From an uncultured bacterium (lineage in GTDB: Bacteria > Planctomycetota > UBA8742 > UBA2392): DNA of 64,000 nt. Below are positions 16,353 to 24,079 of this stretch, piece after piece (positions within the stretch are counted from its first letter, which is position 1; each line of letters opens with the position of its first letter). The notes below the pieces were generated by a model. That model was not told the origin of the DNA. It saw only the letters and a program-made list of their open reading frames with translations, and did no database searches. The stretch spans positions 186,001-250,000 of the forward strand of contig CALLQI010000017.1 in NCBI GenBank assembly GCA_938014885.1. The letters run 5' to 3'. The position numbers and the translations under genes were made by a program.

Positions 16353-17192
16353 CTAGTGGCGCATTGCCCGGGCAACCACCAGGGCACGCCGCATCCAGCC
16401 CACTTCATGCACCCGCAGCACGGATGCACCGTGCAACGCGCCGATCAGCCCGGCTGTCAGGCTTTCCGGCTCGCGGTCGTCCACGGGCCGGCCGGTAAGC
16501 TGGCCCAGCGTGGACTTGCGCGACACACCCAGCACCAGCGGACGCCCCAGCACGGCAAACTCAGGCAGGCGGCGCAGCAGTTCCAGGTTGTGCGCGGGAA
16601 GTTTACCAAACCCGAAACCGGGGTCTATCCAGAGCGATTCGCGCGCGCAGCCCGCGTCTTCAGCGGCCCGCACGCGCCGCGCCAGATAATCGCGCACTTC
16701 CCCCACCACGTCGGTGTACTGGGGCGCTTGCTGCATCGTGCGCGGTGTGCCCTGCATGTGCATCAGGATCAGCACGCATTTGTGCCGCGCGCACAGGCGA
16801 AACATGGCCGGGTCGCTGCCTGCAGTCACGTCATTCACGATTTCCGCGCCGGCGTCCAGTGCCGCTTCCGCCACTTCGGACTTCATTGTGTCGATGCTGA
16901 TCGGCACGCTGATGCCCTTTTGGCGCAGCGCCCGAATCAGCGGCACGGTCCGGGTGATCTCTTCACTTGCAGGCACGGGCTGCGCGCCGGGGCGCGTGCT
17001 TTCACCCCCGATGTCGAGAATGTCGGCCCCGTCTTCGACAAGCTTCAGGGCATGGGCGAGTGCGGCCTCGCCCTGGTGTTGCCCGCCGTCGCTGAAGCTG
17101 TCGGGCGTGACGTTCACGATGCCCATTACCAACGGCCACGGGCCCTGAAAGGGCCCGGGCGTTGTGTGCGTCCATGAGTGCGGAATGGTCAT
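16353..17192 (-). CDS. folP: Dihydropteroate synthase
   Basis: Condenses p-aminobenzoate with the pterin pyrophosphate in folate synthesis. The 279-residue TIM barrel shows MGIVNVTPDSFSDGG, DILDIGGESTRPG, PISIDTMK, IVNDVTAG and DPGFGFGK, covering the pterin, pyrophosphate and substrate loops. It is placed 15 nt downstream of ftsH and 24 nt upstream of cdaA on the same strand, an operon arrangement. Confidence 0.96.
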   Translation of the reverse strand: MTIPHSWTHTTPGPFQGPWPLVMGIVNVTPDSFSDGGQHQGEAALAHALKLVEDGADILDIGGESTRPGAQPVPASEEITRTVPLIRALRQKGISVPISIDTMKSEVAEAALDAGAEIVNDVTAGSDPAMFRLCARHKCVLILMHMQGTPRTMQQAPQYTDVVGEVRDYLARRVRAAEDAGCARESLWIDPGFGFGKLPAHNLELLRRLPEFAVLGRPLVLGVSRKSTLGQLTGRPVDDREPESLTAGLIGALHGASVLRVHEVGWMRRALVVARAMRH

Positions 17193-17207
17193 GCGTATGA
17201 CATGCCG

Positions 17208-19265
17208 CTAGTTTGCCGGCTGTTCGGTGAGGCCGCCGCCCTGCATGCCCGGGCGCTCTTTCTGTTCTTTCATCTGTTCTTCGAGCGCACGGTGCTTGGC
17301 TGCGGCTTGCTCGGCCTTGGCTTCGGCATCGTCGCGGGCGCGCTTTGCCTCAAGGTCGCCGCCCTTGAGCAGCAGCGTCAGGTCGTCATGATCGAGCGTT
17401 TCATGCTTCAGCAAAGCCTCCGCAATGTTGGCCAGCATGGCCTTGTTCTCTTCGATCAGCTTGACGGTTTTGTCCCAGGCCTCGTCAATCAGGCGGCGCA
17501 TTTCTTCGTCGATGGCCTTCTTGGTTTCGTCGCTGTAGTCGCCGGGGCGTGAGACAGTCTGGCCCATGTACGTCTGGTCTTCATCGCCGGCGTAGTTCAG
17601 CAGGCCAAGCCGCGGGCTCATGCCCCATTCGGTGACCATGCGGCGGGTAAGGTTCGTCGCCTGCTGGATGTCGCTTGCGGCACCGGCGTCAATTTCGCCG
17701 AACACGATGTGTTCCGCCGCCCGGCCACCCAGCATCACCATCAGCAATTGCTCGGCCCGGCCTTTGGGCATGCTGTAGCGGTCTTTCTCAGGCAGGCTCA
17801 TCGTCGCGCCCAATGCACGGCCGCGGGGGATGATAGTGACCTTGTGGACCTTGTCGGTCTTGGGCGTCATTTCCTGCACCAGCGCGTGGCCGGCTTCGTG
17901 ATAGGCAGTCAGCCGGCGTTCTTCTTCTTCCATCACGCGGCTGCGCTTTTGACGGCCGAACGCAACGCGGTCGCGGGCTTCAAGCAGGCAGTCACGGTTG
18001 ATTTCGTCGAGGTTGCGCATCACCGCCAGCAGCGCGGCCTCATTCACGATGTTCATGATGTCGGCGCCGCTGAAGCCGGGAATCAGCTTGGCAATCTCGC
18101 GCGGGTCAACACTCTTGGCGGCCTTCACCTTTTTCAGGTGCACGCGCAGTATCTCTTCGCGGCCCTTCAGGTCCGGCAGGTCAATGTAAACCTGGCGGTC
18201 AAAGCGGCCCGGGCGCAGAAGCGCGTTGTCGAGCACGTCCGGCCGGTTGGTAGCGGCAAGGATGATCACGCCTTCGCTGGTGCCGATGCCGTCCATCTCA
18301 ACCAGCAGGGCGTTGAGCGTTTGTTCGCGCTCGTCGTGACCGCCGCCCACGCCGGTGCCGCGACGGCGACCGACGGCGTCAATTTCGTCGATGAAGATGA
18401 TGCACGGCGCGTTTTCACGCGCGACGCGGAACAGGTCGCGCACGCGCGACGCGCCCACGCCCACGAACATTTCCACAAAGTCGCTGCCGCTGATGCTGAA
18501 GAATGGACGGTCGGCCTCACCGGCGATGGCCTTGGCCAGCAGTGTCTTGCCGCAGCCCGGCGGGCCGATCAGCAGCACACCCTTGGGGATCTTGGCACCA
18601 AGGCGCGTGAAGCGTTGCGGCGTGCGCAGGAACTCGACGATTTCGCTGACTTCTTCTTTGGCTTCGTCAGCACCGGCCACGTCGTTGAACTTGACGCTGA
18701 TTTCTTCCTTGTTGAACATCTTGGCGCGGCTCTTGCCGAACGCCATCACGCCGCCGCCCATGCCGCCGCCGGCGCGCCGGAAGAAGAAGAACCAGATCAC
18801 CAGCACAATCAGGATGATCGGCAGCACGTTCAACAAAAACGTGCCCAGGAAGTCGCTGTGCGGCTTGCTGTCGATGCTCACGTCCGACAGCAGGGTCTTG
18901 GCGCCCACTGTCTTGGCCTTTTCGTGCTCTTCCAGCCAAAGGTCCCACTGCTTTTTGTCGATCTGGGCGCTGAAGTTCTGCGGTTCGCTTTCGGGTACGT
19001 TGGCGTACTTGCCCTTGATGAAGACGATGCCGTCGGCTTCGGAGACGCGCACTTCAAGGCTTTCGACCTCGTTCTTTTCCAGCTTGGCGCGCAGGTCTGA
19101 GGCCTTCAGTTCATCGCTGCCGCCGCCCATTTCCCACATCGCCACCAGGCCAAGCAGCAGCAGCATCATGGCCAGGATCATCACGAAAACACCCATGCCG
19201 CGGGGTTTGCGGCCGGGCGGGCCCGGGCGTTTCGGTTCATTCATCTTGTCGTCGTCTTGGGGCAT
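17208..19265 (-). CDS. ftsH: ATP-dependent membrane zinc metalloprotease FtsH
   Basis: Membrane-anchored AAA protease that degrades misassembled membrane and regulatory proteins. The 685 residues comprise a first helix (about 24-45), a periplasmic segment, a second helix (LLNVLPIILIVLVIWFFFF), an AAA domain with Walker A GPPGCGKT (234-241), Walker B CIIFIDEIDA and the arginine finger block, then the M41 domain with HEAGH (456-460). The C-terminal tail is rich in A, E and K. It heads the folP-cdaA group and follows the LptE-like gene by 73 nt. Confidence 0.97.
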   Translation of the reverse strand: MPQDDDKMNEPKRPGPPGRKPRGMGVFVMILAMMLLLLGLVAMWEMGGGSDELKASDLRAKLEKNEVESLEVRVSEADGIVFIKGKYANVPESEPQNFSAQIDKKQWDLWLEEHEKAKTVGAKTLLSDVSIDSKPHSDFLGTFLLNVLPIILIVLVIWFFFFRRAGGGMGGGVMAFGKSRAKMFNKEEISVKFNDVAGADEAKEEVSEIVEFLRTPQRFTRLGAKIPKGVLLIGPPGCGKTLLAKAIAGEADRPFFSISGSDFVEMFVGVGASRVRDLFRVARENAPCIIFIDEIDAVGRRRGTGVGGGHDEREQTLNALLVEMDGIGTSEGVIILAATNRPDVLDNALLRPGRFDRQVYIDLPDLKGREEILRVHLKKVKAAKSVDPREIAKLIPGFSGADIMNIVNEAALLAVMRNLDEINRDCLLEARDRVAFGRQKRSRVMEEEERRLTAYHEAGHALVQEMTPKTDKVHKVTIIPRGRALGATMSLPEKDRYSMPKGRAEQLLMVMLGGRAAEHIVFGEIDAGAASDIQQATNLTRRMVTEWGMSPRLGLLNYAGDEDQTYMGQTVSRPGDYSDETKKAIDEEMRRLIDEAWDKTVKLIEENKAMLANIAEALLKHETLDHDDLTLLLKGGDLEAKRARDDAEAKAEQAAAKHRALEEQMKEQKERPGMQGGGLTEQPAN

Positions 19266-19338
19266 GAACTTTCCACTTTAGCACCGGCTGTATGTGAAGG
19301 TACAGGCAGCGGCTGGTTATTGGGTTGTGCGAACATGC

Positions 19339-19839
19339 CTAGCGCGCCCACTCCACGTCTGAGGCCACGTCGATGATTTCGCGGGCCAGGTCGCGCCACA
19401 GGCGGTCCATGCCTTCGCGTCGCGAATCGCCCAGCCCGGGCGTGTAACTGGTGCTGACTGTCACGCGACGTCGCACGCGGCCACCGGGGACTGTTTCACC
19501 ACTGGCTTCGACGTCGGCGGTCGCAATCAAGTTGATCTCCGCAGGCAAGCCGGTGTCGAGGTCTTCGACCAGGTTGGGTTCATCAAAGCGTGTCAGGGCA
19601 ATCTTCATGCGGATGTCCGTGTTGCCCTCCTCAAGCACCAAACGCCGGTCCACGGCGATTTCTTCCTTCAAGCGCTGCGTAAGCTCGTACTCGTAGCCCG
19701 GCCGATGCGGGAACAGGCGGTTTTCGATGGTCGTGAAGGCCACGGTGCGCTGAGGCTGGCCGTCCAGGCGCGCGGTCCAGGTGTAGTTGGCGCAACCGGC
19801 CAGCCACAACAACAGCAGGCAGTAGCCGACGCGCCGCAT
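19339..19839 (-). CDS. LptE-like lipoprotein
   Basis: 166-residue lipoprotein with lipobox LWLAGC. The mature part has the LptE pattern: RTVAFTTIENRLFPHRPGYEYELTQ (start of the fold), then alternate strands and helices to a C-terminal helix. LptE plugs the LptD barrel that inserts LPS in the outer membrane. ATG 19839 overlaps the TAA of the upstream gene by one base (TAATG), which fixes the start and implies coupling. The family assignment rests on pattern and length and is moderate. Confidence 0.7.
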   Translation of the reverse strand: MRRVGYCLLLLWLAGCANYTWTARLDGQPQRTVAFTTIENRLFPHRPGYEYELTQRLKEEIAVDRRLVLEEGNTDIRMKIALTRFDEPNLVEDLDTGLPAEINLIATADVEASGETVPGGRVRRRVTVSTSYTPGLGDSRREGMDRLWRDLAREIIDVASDVEWAR

Positions 19840-21017
19840 TACCTGCTCCCGCGCAGTTGCTGCACGCGCGTGTCGCGGCGGCGTTCCCACTCGGCCGCGC
19901 GTTCCAGGTAGTGTGACTCGGCCCCGTGCTCGCCGATGCGCCAGTACGTGTCGGCCGAGTTGCGGTCGCGCCATGCCATGATGTCGTAGACCACGACGGT
20001 CAGCGCGATGAATTCTTCGTGCAGGGCCGCCGGCACGGCCGGGTTCTCAACCAGATACAGTTCATACTCGCCGATCAGCTCGAGCGCGCGCTCGTAATAG
20101 GTCATGTCGTAGGCCTGGCCCTTGGAGGCGTTCATCGTTTCCTGGATCTGCCACATCAGCGCGTACGGGCGCCAGCGCGTATCCGTGTCGCGCAGGCCGG
20201 CGCCGCTGAACAGCAGGCCGAAGGTGTTGGCCGCAAACACGTGCGCGCCGTTCTGCCGCTGCGCCTGCCCGAAGATGAACAGCGTGTCGCCCTTCACGTG
20301 CGGCGGCGGGTTCACGCCGATCAACTCATCGCAAAGGCTGATGGTCAGGTCATAGGCCCGCGAGGCATAGGCCAGCCATGCCGCGTCGCGCGCGAGTTCC
20401 GTGACGTCGCGGCGGTAGTCGCGCAGCTCAAGCGTGGGCAGGTAGTACGTCAGCAGCGTGCGGCAGTCGAAGCCGATCAATTCCAGTTGGCCTGAGTCAT
20501 ACAGCGCGTCGGCTTCCGGCCGCAGCTTTTCAAGAAACTGGTCTACGCCCAGCGCGCGGAATTCATCGACCACCCGGCGCGACTCCTGGCCCGAGGCGCG
20601 AAGGCGGCGCAAGCGGTCGTCATGGTCCGGCGCCATGTACATGAACAGCCAGCGTTCCAGCGGCACCGTCTTGGAAAACCCTTCGGCTGAATCGCTGAGC
20701 CTGCCCAGCGCCATGCGGGCCCGAATGCGCATCAGGATCGCGTCCGGCGCGCGCGAGCCGTCGGGGAATGCCTGCGTCAGGCCGATGGTGCCGATGATGC
20801 AATCGAGATAGCGACCCTGTTCAAATGCCTTTTCCGCATCGGCGTACAGGCCTTGTTCGGTGCCGTTGACGGTCGCGTCTTTGCGCACGATGCCCAGTGC
20901 CGGGTCGTACCCGAACCGGCCTTCGCCGGTGGGCCCGGCGTAACGGGGCTCTGGGCCCTGCTGGCACGCGGCCAGCAGGAACAGCGGTACTAGAAGTAAA
21001 AGCCTGATTCTGTTCAC
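19839..21017 (-). CDS. TPR-like lipoprotein (BamD-type outline), function unknown
   Basis: 392 residues with lipobox LLAAC (C18). The mature protein is helical with TPR-like stretches such as YADAEKAFEQGRYLDCIIG and SRAPDAILMRIRARMALGRLSDSAEGF near the N-terminus, resembling the beginning of BamD or tol-pal YbgF-type proteins, but it is much longer than BamD. The start is GTG 21017, sharing GTGA with the recO stop (4-nt overlap), which decides it. Location beside an LptE-like gene suggests an envelope role, by inference only. Confidence 0.75.
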   Translation of the reverse strand: MNRIRLLLLVPLFLLAACQQGPEPRYAGPTGEGRFGYDPALGIVRKDATVNGTEQGLYADAEKAFEQGRYLDCIIGTIGLTQAFPDGSRAPDAILMRIRARMALGRLSDSAEGFSKTVPLERWLFMYMAPDHDDRLRRLRASGQESRRVVDEFRALGVDQFLEKLRPEADALYDSGQLELIGFDCRTLLTYYLPTLELRDYRRDVTELARDAAWLAYASRAYDLTISLCDELIGVNPPPHVKGDTLFIFGQAQRQNGAHVFAANTFGLLFSGAGLRDTDTRWRPYALMWQIQETMNASKGQAYDMTYYERALELIGEYELYLVENPAVPAALHEEFIALTVVVYDIMAWRDRNSADTYWRIGEHGAESHYLERAAEWERRRDTRVQQLRGSR

Positions 21018-21754
21018 AGAGCCTGCGTTCCCTGCAATGGTGGCACGGTTTTCAGCTTGCGTCCGCCCTGCAATGCCACCAGACCGGCCAGAAGGGTAGA
21101 GGCCCCTTGCCAGCCGTCAACCTCAGGTCTCGCACCCCCGCCGCTCAGGGCCAGCAACGCCCGCACGGTACGGGCCGACAACTTCACCAGGTCAGCCCGG
21201 CCCTCAATGTGCGGCGGGCTGACCAGCCCCATCTCATGCATGCTGAAGTTCACGGCCACGCGGCCGGACGGCTGCTTGCCGCTGACCACGCAATGGGTCA
21301 GCACGGGCTCAGTACCCAGAATCCGCAACAGTCCAAGCGCAAACTCGGCGACCACCTGATGCGGGTTGGTGTTGCCAAGGCCGCGCAGTGCCTTCACGGC
21401 GGCGATCAGCACGGCCGCACCGTCGGCGGGGCCGACCTCGATGGCCAGCAAGAGCTCGCGAATGGTTTCCGCGCCAAGGAACGCGTCGTGGCTGAGGCGC
21501 GCACCGGGAAAGAAATCGACCAGTTCGGCCTGCGCCAGAATGTTCAGCACATCGCGCTTGCTGCGGTCGTATAGGACGACCTGATAGAGCGACATCAGGT
21601 CCAGCGGGCCACCAACCGAAGACTTCTCGCGCTTGGCGCCTTTGGCAATCGCGCCCACCACGCCCATCTGCGCGGTAAGCAACGTAAGGATCTGGCTGGT
21701 CTCACTGAAATCAACCTTGCGAAGGCAAAGCGCGGATGTCGTCACCAGGGGCAT
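21014..21754 (-). CDS. recO: DNA repair protein RecO
   Basis: 246 residues; helps RecR load RecA in the RecF pathway. It has the N-terminal OB-fold (ALCLRKVDFSETSQILTLLT, GAIAKGAKREKS) followed by the helical part. The zinc-finger cysteines found in many RecO proteins are not obvious (only one cysteine, THCVVSG, in that region). ATG 21754 fits the family; a longer open frame upstream would add a cysteine-rich stretch with no family counterpart. First gene of the minus-strand run down to cmk. Confidence 0.9.
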   Translation of the reverse strand: MPLVTTSALCLRKVDFSETSQILTLLTAQMGVVGAIAKGAKREKSSVGGPLDLMSLYQVVLYDRSKRDVLNILAQAELVDFFPGARLSHDAFLGAETIRELLLAIEVGPADGAAVLIAAVKALRGLGNTNPHQVVAEFALGLLRILGTEPVLTHCVVSGKQPSGRVAVNFSMHEMGLVSPPHIEGRADLVKLSARTVRALLALSGGGARPEVDGWQGASTLLAGLVALQGGRKLKTVPPLQGTQAL

Positions 21755-21814
21755 AGAATGCGGGTGCAGCAAACATCGCAAGAACAAGAGCCCAGAGCGC
21801 CAGCGACGGGCAGA

Positions 21815-21910
21815 CCCGCCAATACTGCAACCACAAACAACCAAAAGCAAAAGCCATCGCGCGAAGGCGCAAAGTACCGCAACTGCGTTGGAACCACGGG
21901 TTCACACGGG
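21815..21910 (+). repeat. 96-nt direct repeat, copy A
   Basis: Begins CCCGCCAATACTGCAACCAC and ends GGTTCACACGGG. The second copy at 22012-22107 has the same length and differs at roughly a dozen positions without indels needed overall. Confidence 0.8.
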
Positions 21911-21952
21911 TAGACACTGGTAACTGCAACAACGGGACGAAACTGGCCAGCT

Positions 21953-21983
21953 CATCCGTGTGCATCCGTGTGCATCCGTGGTT
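21953..21983 (+). repeat. CATCCGTG iterations, block 1
   Basis: Three tandem CATCCGTG(TG) units ending in GGTT. A related block with the units TTCCGTGTG, AATCCGTGTG and CATCCGTGGTT is at 22303-22332. Similar dispersed units are common in intergenic DNA of PVC-type genomes. Confidence 0.65.
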
Positions 21984-22011
21984 AACAAGTAGTTGCTGTT
22001 TCGAGGCCGCG

Positions 22012-22107
22012 CCCGCCAATACTGCAACCACACACCGCCAAAAGCATGAGCCATGACGCGAAGGCGCAAAGAACCGCAACTACGTTGGAACCACGGGTTC
22101 ACACGGG
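22012..22107 (+). repeat. 96-nt direct repeat, copy B
   Basis: Second copy of the unit at 21815-21910, 101 nt downstream of it, followed by an additional TTCACACGGG unit. Confidence 0.8.
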
Positions 22108-22213
22108 TTCACACGGGGGACGGGCACAGTCGTGCGTGCCTGCCCGCCGCCTCCGCCTATTGGCATGACCACCATAGTCAGAGATCGGGTCAACGGTCGA
22201 CCGTTCACGGTCA

Positions 22214-22243
22214 ACGGTAACTGCCATCAGCCGCAGTTACCGT
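22214..22243. repeat. 11-bp perfect inverted repeat in a longer palindrome
   Basis: ACGGTAACTGC, 8-nt loop, GCAGTTACCGT. Flanking GGTCGACCGTTCACGG on the left and CGTGAACTGTCGACC on the right extend the pairing imperfectly to about 70 nt. No T-tract follows. Confidence 0.6.
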
Positions 22244-22302
22244 GAACTGTCGACCGTCGACTGTAGACGCCGGCGCGCAGCCTGACGCCGGGACCCATCC
22301 AG

Positions 22303-22332
22303 TTCCGTGTGAATCCGTGTGCATCCGTGGTT
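22303..22332 (+). repeat. CATCCGTG iterations, block 2
   Basis: TTCCGTGTG-AATCCGTGTG-CATCCGTGGTT, lying just after the stop of the minus-strand CNNM gene. Same family as 21953-21983. Confidence 0.6.
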
Positions 22333-22358
22333 GAAACGCAGTTGCCGTTCCGCAGCCG

Positions 22359-23702
22359 CTAAACTTCAGCCACTCCGGCGGCGTCCTGCACCCTTTGGAT
22401 CTGTACGCGCTTGATGCGCCTTTCGTCGGCGTCGATCACCTTCAGGTTCAGGCTGTTCACGCGCACTTCGTCGCCCACTTCCGCCAGACGGCCCAGCCGG
22501 TGTAGGATCAGGCCGCCAAGACTGTTGTACTCAGGCGCTTCGGGCAGGTCGATCTCGAGCTGCGTGTTGACTTCATCCAGGTCCACGTCGCCGTCGGCCT
22601 CGGCCTCGTTGTTGCGAAACGGCAGGATCGCGCGATGCGCGCGCTCGACTTCACCCGCGTCGTACTCATCGCGGATGTCGCCGACAATCTCTTCCAGAAT
22701 GTCTTCCAGCGTGATCATGCCCGCGGTGCCGCCGTGCTCATCGGTGAGGATCGCGATCTTGGTGCGGTCGTCGCGCATCTCGCGCAGCAGGTCATCCAGC
22801 GGCTTGGTGTCGGGGAAGAACTTCGCCGGCCTCACGATCTTGCGCAGGTCCAGCGGTTCGCGGTTTTCGGTCTGGTTCCAGGTCGGCACCAGGTCGCGCG
22901 TGTTGAATATGCCCACAATGTGGTCGCGGTCGCCTTCATACACCGGGATGCGGCTGTGGCCGTGCTGCACGGCCAGCTTCACGGCCCCGTCAATGCCTTC
23001 GGACAGGTCGGCGCAGACCATGTCGGTACGCGGGATCATGGCGCGGCTGGCGGGCGTTTTGCCCAGTTCAACCACCGCGTTGATCATTTCGCGTTCGTCT
23101 TCATCCAGCACGCCTTCGCGCTCAGCACCTTCCAGGCTGTCGGCCAGTTCGTCTTCGAATGACTCTTCGGGCGTGTCGGTGGCTTCCACACCTTCAATGC
23201 GCGCACCCATGCGGCGGAAGATGCTGCCGATTGCCGTCAGCGGCTTGAACGGCAGCGCAATCAGGGCGAATGAAGGCAGCAGCACCAGCAGCGCCTGCTC
23301 TTCACGGTGGCGCAGAATCAGCGGGGGCACGATGATCACGCACAGCACCAGGCTCATGATCGCCATCGCGCCGACAAACAACAGATAGTTGAGTTCAAAG
23401 GTCGTGCCCAGCGGCATCATGATCGTGGTCCACCCGGCCACGTGCAGCACAAAGCCGATGATGCGGCCGATTTCGGCCACCTGGATGAACTCGTCGTCGC
23501 GGCGGGTAAGCGCCTCGAAGCGGGCCTGGGTGGCAATGTCTTTTTCGGGAATCAGGTCAAACAGGTAGGAAAGCGCGTAGCCGCGAAGGGCCTCGCCCAC
23601 GATGGACACATAGGCGATCCAGCAGAAAGTTACGATTACGAACGCGACGCCAATCCAAAACGCCGCTGTGTCAGGGTCCAAGTCTGGCTCCAGGCGGGCC
23701 AC
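22359..23702 (-). CDS. CNNM/CorC (HlyC)-type membrane protein with CBS pair
   Basis: 447 residues. The first 170 or so hold hydrophobic helices of the CNNM (DUF21) domain (WIGVAFVIVTFCWIAYVSIVG; YLLFVGAMAIMSLVLCVIIVPP), then two CBS domains (IPRTDMVCADLSEG to TLEDILEEIVGDIRDEYD) and a C-terminal transporter-associated CorC_HlyC domain (EYNSLGGLILHRLGRLAEVGD). Family members move or regulate Mg2+/Co2+. The start is GTG 23702; no strong ribosome-binding site is visible. It is divergent from the small gene at 23761. Confidence 0.88.
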   Translation of the reverse strand: MARLEPDLDPDTAAFWIGVAFVIVTFCWIAYVSIVGEALRGYALSYLFDLIPEKDIATQARFEALTRRDDEFIQVAEIGRIIGFVLHVAGWTTIMMPLGTTFELNYLLFVGAMAIMSLVLCVIIVPPLILRHREEQALLVLLPSFALIALPFKPLTAIGSIFRRMGARIEGVEATDTPEESFEDELADSLEGAEREGVLDEDEREMINAVVELGKTPASRAMIPRTDMVCADLSEGIDGAVKLAVQHGHSRIPVYEGDRDHIVGIFNTRDLVPTWNQTENREPLDLRKIVRPAKFFPDTKPLDDLLREMRDDRTKIAILTDEHGGTAGMITLEDILEEIVGDIRDEYDAGEVERAHRAILPFRNNEAEADGDVDLDEVNTQLEIDLPEAPEYNSLGGLILHRLGRLAEVGDEVRVNSLNLKVIDADERRIKRVQIQRVQDAAGVAEV

Positions 23703-23705
23703 CCG

Positions 23706-23734
23706 CTGGCTGTCGGCGGGAACGACCCTAGAAT
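23706..23734 (+). promoter_or_regulatory. Candidate promoter for the small gene at 23761
   Basis: -10 element TAGAAT (23729-23734, five of six to consensus) with a poor -35 CTGGCT 17 nt upstream, in the divergent gap. Start of transcription would fall about 20 nt before the ATG. Confidence 0.35.
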
Positions 23735-23760
23735 GCTGTCAGGCACCGGAAAAAACGCAC

Positions 23761-24009
23761 ATGTCCAACAGCAGTGACGTGTACGACTACTATTATGAAA
23801 ACTATGTCGTCCTCTACAACCTGTATGGCAGAGGAAGACCTCGCGTAAGCCGCGAGCAGTTCGAAGCCCTCGACAGCGAGCTGATGACCATGATTTCGCG
23901 CGGCGACCACGCCGAAATGTCGCGCGAAGACATCGCCCGCATCCGCGACATCGAATACATCCTCATGGACGACATCGCCGAAGCCCTGATGGACCGCCCC
24001 AACAAGTAG
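23761..24009 (+). CDS. Small unknown protein, Tyr-rich N-terminus
   Basis: 82 residues, acidic, with YDYYYENYVVLYNLYGRGRP in the first 30 residues followed by a helical part rich in E, D, M and I (ALDSELMTMISRGDHAEMS). No signal peptide or membrane helix. I do not recognise a family. ATG 23761 is chosen since upstream in-frame codons encode the overlapping promoter region and the protein body begins there. It is 70 nt ahead of glmS on the same strand and could be co-transcribed with it. Confidence 0.65.
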   Translation: MSNSSDVYDYYYENYVVLYNLYGRGRPRVSREQFEALDSELMTMISRGDHAEMSREDIARIRDIEYILMDDIAEALMDRPNK

Positions 24010-24079
24010 TCGCGCGCTTCAGCCGGTTCACATTCCCTGCCGATAAGCTATGAGGGATCGGCACTTTGAGGAATGAAAC

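Larger units (their letters stand above)
21755..22358. other. Non-coding repeat patch between recO and the CNNM gene
   Basis: About 600 bases with no credible gene. It contains a 96-nt direct duplication, two blocks of ATCCGTG(TG) iterations, repeated TTCACACGGG units and a long imperfect inverted repeat around 22190-22260. The composition is unlike the flanking coding DNA. Confidence 0.75.

Noticed and set aside
15735..17177. 480-residue open frame on the plus strand
   Set aside because: Antisense to cdaA and folP, both with catalytic motifs; shadow frame rich in His, Gln and Ala.
17709..19100. 463-residue open frame on the plus strand
   Set aside because: Exact antisense of ftsH; no start signals and atypical composition.
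21815..22107. Possible CRISPR array
   Set aside because: Only two 96-nt copies with one 101-nt gap and no short regularly spaced repeats; no cas gene nearby.
24010..24079. glmS ribozyme or leader riboswitch
   Set aside because: The gap is only 70 nt, too short for the ribozyme, and no conserved core is seen.
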